From Sulfurimonas aquatica (GTDB lineage: Bacteria > Campylobacterota > Campylobacteria > Campylobacterales > Sulfurimonadaceae), in NCBI RefSeq assembly GCF_017357825.1, contig NZ_CP046072.1:2356001-2420000 (forward strand): 64,000 bases of DNA, read 5' to 3'. The notes under the pieces were generated by a model. The model did no database searches. It was not told the DNA's origin and was given only the letters and a program-made list of their open reading frames with translations. The position numbers and the translations under genes are program-made. Shown in pieces: positions 61,051-64,000 of this stretch; position 1 is the stretch's first letter; every line of letters begins with the position of its first letter.

Positions 61051-62481
61051 ATGGGAAAATTTGTTAATAACGTAGAAGAGTTTTTTACTTTTTGTGAAGA
61101 AAATGATGTTCAGTTTGTAGATTTTAGATTTACAGATATCAAAGGTGCATGGCACCATATTAGTTACAGAATGAGTGCTGTAAGTGCTGGTCAACTTGAG
61201 AACGGTCTACCTTTTGATGGTTCTTCTATCGAAGCTTGGCAGCCGATTAATAAGTCGGATATGCTTCTTAAAGTTGACATAGGAACTGCATTTTTAGACC
61301 CATTTACTGCTGATCCAACTATCATTGTTTTTTGTGATGTTTATGACATCTACAAAAACCAAGCTTATGAGAGATGTCCACGTTCAATCGCTAAAGCGGC
61401 ACTCAAGCATGCTGAAGATTTAGGTATTGCAGATGCAGCTTATTTTGGTCCTGAGAATGAATTTTTTATGTTTGACTCTGTAACTTTTGTTGATAACATC
61501 AATGAAGCTGGTTACAAAGTGGATACTGAAGAGGGTGAGTGGAACTCAAACAATCCTTACCCAGATATGTACAATACAGGTCACAGACCAGGAACTAAGG
61601 GCGGTTACTTCCCAGTAGCTCCTACAGATTCTGCTGTTGACATCCGTGCTGAAATGATGCAAGTACTAGAGCAAGTTGGTCTTGAAGTTGTTCTAGGTCA
61701 CCACGAAGTTGCACAAGCTCAACACGAACTAGGTATAGTTTTCTCTGACATCATCGGTGCAGCTGATAATGTTCAAAAATACAAGTATGTTGTAAAAATG
61801 ATAGCACACCTTAATGGTAAGACTGCTACATTTATGCCTAAGCCACTCTATGGTGATAATGGTAATGGTATGCATGTTCACCAGTCACTATGGAAAGATG
61901 GGAAAAATCTTTTCTATGCGCCAGGTAACTATGCAAACCTTTCTGAAATGGCTCTTAACTATACTGCTGGTATATTCAAGCACGCTCGTGCAGTTGCTGC
62001 GTTTACGAACCCAACAACTAACTCGTACAAAAGATTATTACCAGGTTTTGAAGCTCCAAGTATCTTAACTTACTCTTCTCAAAACCGTTCTGCAGCTTGT
62101 CGTATTCCTTACGGTGCGGGTGAAATGGCTACTAGAATTGAGATGCGTTTCCCAGACTCTACTGCTTGTCCTTATTTAGCATTTGCTGTAATGATGATGG
62201 CTGGTCTTGATGGTATTAAAAACAAAGATATTCCTGTTGGTCCAATGGATGAAGATTTATTTGAGCTTTCTCTTGATGAAATTCGTCAAAAGAAAATCCC
62301 TCAAATGCCTCACACTCTACGTGGTTCACTTGAAGCACTTATCCGTGACAACGACTTCTTAAAGCCAGTATTTACACAAGAGTTTGTTGACGCTTACCAA
62401 CAATACAGATTTGAGCGTGATGTTTTCCCAGACGAAGGTCGCCCTACTGCTTACGAGTTTAAAACTACGTACCAGTGCTAA
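61051..62481 (+). CDS. glnA: Glutamine synthetase, type I
   Basis: Joins ammonium to glutamate with ATP, dodecameric and cytoplasmic. The 476 residues hold FDGSSIEAW, the metal-ligand motifs [10 protein letters not shown] and the [10 protein letters not shown] block, NGMHVHQSL and NRSAACRIP. At the position of the E. coli adenylylation tyrosine (NLYDL) the protein reads DLFEL, with Phe at about residue 404, so it cannot be adenylylated; the same is reported for Helicobacter pylori GlnA. No glnE, glnB or amtB is near. The ribosome-binding site is AGGAG. Confidence 0.96.
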   Translation: MGKFVNNVEEFFTFCEENDVQFVDFRFTDIKGAWHHISYRMSAVSAGQLENGLPFDGSSIEAWQPINKSDMLLKVDIGTAFLDPFTADPTIIVFCDVYDIYKNQAYERCPRSIAKAALKHAEDLGIADAAYFGPENEFFMFDSVTFVDNINEAGYKVDTEEGEWNSNNPYPDMYNTGHRPGTKGGYFPVAPTDSAVDIRAEMMQVLEQVGLEVVLGHHEVAQAQHELGIVFSDIIGAADNVQKYKYVVKMIAHLNGKTATFMPKPLYGDNGNGMHVHQSLWKDGKNLFYAPGNYANLSEMALNYTAGIFKHARAVAAFTNPTTNSYKRLLPGFEAPSILTYSSQNRSAACRIPYGAGEMATRIEMRFPDSTACPYLAFAVMMMAGLDGIKNKDIPVGPMDEDLFELSLDEIRQKKIPQMPHTLRGSLEALIRDNDFLKPVFTQEFVDAYQQYRFERDVFPDEGRPTAYEFKTTYQC

Positions 62482-62486
62482 TCTAA

Positions 62487-62505
62487 GTAGAGATTCTATC
62501 TCTAC
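62487..62505 (+). terminator. Terminator of glnA
   Basis: Perfect 8-bp stem GTAGAGAT with ATCTCTAC around TCT, starting 6 bp after the stop and followed by CCTCTTTATCC. A second small stem (62517-62521 with 62531-62535) holds a T-rich loop. Confidence 0.7.
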
Positions 62506-62588
62506 CCTCTTTATCCGCTCCTTTTTTATGGGAGCAAGAGCCAATTTAAAAATAAACCTTTTATATATTTTTTGGTATAATATTTCCC

Positions 62589-63503
62589 ATGACACCAACC
62601 TCCAATCAACAAACTATTGATGACATTGTTCAAATCAGCCAGTCATGTGATAAAACATTAAAAAGTAAGTTAACAAAACTTATCATAATGTACAAAAAGC
62701 AAGAAGAGTACTGCAATAAAATATATGATGAAAATCAAGCTTTTATAAAAAAATGTAACGAAATGCATAGTCTTTCAAATGAAGAAAAAGAGAAAAAAGA
62801 CAAACTAATTGAGCAGAGTGCCCGTCAAGCTGCCATGGGTGAAATGATAGATGTCGTTGCACACCAATGGAAACAACCTCTTAACTCCATAAGTATGATA
62901 ATGGACATGCTAAAAAACGACTTCGAAAGCAGTGAAGTTGATAAAAGATACATTGAAGACCTTAATCAGACTGTGCATATGCAAATTGAGCACATGGTAA
63001 ATACACTTGGTGAATTTAGAAACTTTTTAAGACCTTCAACTAAAGATGAGACTTTTGTACTCAATAATGTAATAAACAATGTTCAGCTCCTTCTAAAAGA
63101 TGAACTTCTATCTCAAAATGTAAAACTCACTGTTGATATTGAAGATGATATTTCCATTTTAGGAAATAAAAATGAGTTTAAACATATTTTTATAAACCTC
63201 ATAAGTAACTCTGTAGATGCTTTTAATGAAAATGATTCTACTGATAGAAATATCTTTATCAATGCCTATAAAGTAAGTGGTTATATCTATATAGAGTTCC
63301 AAGATAACGCTGGTGGAATTTCAAAAGAGATAATTTCACAAATATTTAAGCCTAACTTTACAACTAAAGCTGAAGGAAAAGGTACAGGTGTAGGTCTCTA
63401 TATGAGTAAACAGATTGTTAAAAAGAACCACGGTAGCATAAATGTACGCAACTCAAATATAGGTGCTTTGTTTACAATTAAACTAAGAGAACAAACTATT
63501 TAA
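62589..63503 (+). CDS. Soluble orphan sensor histidine kinase
   Basis: A kinase of 304 residues without membrane helices. Residues 20-75 form a charged coiled coil; the H-box is of the MGEMIDVVAHQWKQPLNSIS type, common in Campylobacterota (His near residue 95); the ATPase part has NLISNSVDAFNEND, DNAGGI and GKGTGVGLYMSK. It has no receiver and no response regulator is near. It must act with a distant partner, and the sensor input could be another protein bound to the coiled coil. Upstream TATAAT-like sequence lies around 62577. Confidence 0.85.
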   Translation: MTPTSNQQTIDDIVQISQSCDKTLKSKLTKLIIMYKKQEEYCNKIYDENQAFIKKCNEMHSLSNEEKEKKDKLIEQSARQAAMGEMIDVVAHQWKQPLNSISMIMDMLKNDFESSEVDKRYIEDLNQTVHMQIEHMVNTLGEFRNFLRPSTKDETFVLNNVINNVQLLLKDELLSQNVKLTVDIEDDISILGNKNEFKHIFINLISNSVDAFNENDSTDRNIFINAYKVSGYIYIEFQDNAGGISKEIISQIFKPNFTTKAEGKGTGVGLYMSKQIVKKNHGSINVRNSNIGALFTIKLREQTI

Positions 63504-63574
63504 ATTAGGTATAATTTCGAAATAATAACAGATGTAAGAGTGTGTTATTTAAATTTCAAGTTAAAGGGTTCATA

Positions 63575-64000
63575 ATGAATCACATTCCTAATGGTAAGTA
63601 TAAGCCTTATCCAAAGATAGATTTGCCAAATAGACAGTGGCCAAACAATAGTATAACAACTGCTCCAGCATGGTGTAGTGTTGATTTAAGAGATGGAAAT
63701 CAAGCTCTTATCAACCCTATGACAATGTCGAAAAAACTTGAACTTTTTACACTCTTACTTAAACTCGGTTTTAAAGAAATAGAGGTTGGTTTTCCATCTG
63801 CTTCAAAAGTAGAGTTTGACTTCTTACGTCGTCTTGTTGATGATAAACTAATCCCTGATGACGTAACTATTCAAGTACTTGTTCAAGCTCGCGAGCACCT
63901 TATACAAAAGACGTTTGAATCATTAAAAGGTGTAAAAAAGGCAACTGTTCACCTTTATAACTCAACCTCAGTCGCACAAAGAAAGATAGTTTTCTCAAAA
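63575..64000 (+). CDS. leuA: 2-isopropylmalate synthase, N-terminal part (cut by window edge)
   Basis: First step of leucine synthesis, joining acetyl-CoA and 2-oxoisovalerate. The first 142 codons are present. The start [13 protein letters not shown], the [26 protein letters not shown] segment and [18 protein letters not shown] are those of the long LeuA type (about 550 residues, as in actinobacteria and many Gram-negatives). AAAGGG precedes the ATG at 63575-63577. Confidence 0.93.
   Translation, partial: MNHIPNGKYKPYPKIDLPNRQWPNNSITTAPAWCSVDLRDGNQALINPMTMSKKLELFTLLLKLGFKEIEVGFPSASKVEFDFLRRLVDDKLIPDDVTIQVLVQAREHLIQKTFESLKGVKKATVHLYNSTSVAQRKIVFSK

Noticed and set aside
1-64000. tRNA, rRNA, tmRNA, riboswitch, prophage or insertion sequence
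   Set aside because: I saw no cloverleaf with CCA end, no rRNA sequence, no known riboswitch core and no transposase or integrase frame; coding genes fill almost all of the window.

Overview
The window reads as chromosome of a mesophilic, low-GC member of the Campylobacterota (former Epsilonproteobacteria), most like Sulfurimonas. The evidence is the kdsA-ribH-nusB and argF-hemB/ribA gene orders known from Helicobacter and Campylobacter, an AhpC very close to the Campylobacter/Helicobacter type, futalosine-pathway menaquinone synthesis (mqnC), LPP20-type lipoproteins, a glutamine synthetase without the adenylylation tyrosine, PUA-less ProB, and a 12-haem membrane cytochrome. Coding density is very high and no gap exceeds 300 bp. 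I found no rRNA, tRNA, CRISPR array, insertion sequence or prophage.

Layout. 1-4889: end of pgm, then a complete Entner-Doudoroff operon on the minus strand (zwf-pgl-edd-eda). 5154-8768: peroxiredoxin ahpC, an outer-membrane barrel protein and recD2. 8844-15823, all minus: kdsA-ribH-nusB, then a 12-haem cytochrome, a DUF302 protein, mqnC and an M16-like protein without its zinc motif. 15925-27575: housekeeping and envelope genes (EamA transporter, DnaJ/TerB protein, phosphoribosyltransferase, two LPP20 lipoproteins, der, hemJ, two tandem outer-membrane paralogues, hpf, trpS, an HD-GYP protein, argF, hemB, ribA). 27717-33576: putA-putP-proB behind a strong promoter. 33593-37067, minus: fatty acid desaturase, cytochrome c'-like lipoprotein, DcaP-like porin and a response regulator.

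37141-60101 is the remarkable part: a phosphate-starvation island of about 23 kb. It holds a secreted lipoprotein built of three 320-residue repeats; a DUF3450-TtpC-ExbB-ExbD-TonB-TPR-TonB-dependent receptor operon; two orphan PhoB-like regulators; a porin; pstS-pstC-pstA-pstB-phoU-phoB-phoR; a lysine-rich histone-like protein; and an OlsF-type ornithine-lipid synthase. Seven intergenic sites carry Pho-box-like direct repeats (core GTAAC/GTAAT, 11-bp period). In six of them the last repeat ends exactly 10 bp before a -10 hexamer. The inference is one coherent regulon: energised outer-membrane uptake by the TonB system, a porin, high-affinity Pst import, membrane-lipid replacement by ornithine lipid, and a three-regulator PhoB set apparently served by one PhoR.

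60109-64000: a nucleotidyltransferase-fold protein, glnA, a soluble orphan histidine kinase and the start of leuA.

All functional names rest on motif and family recognition by reading. No database search was run.
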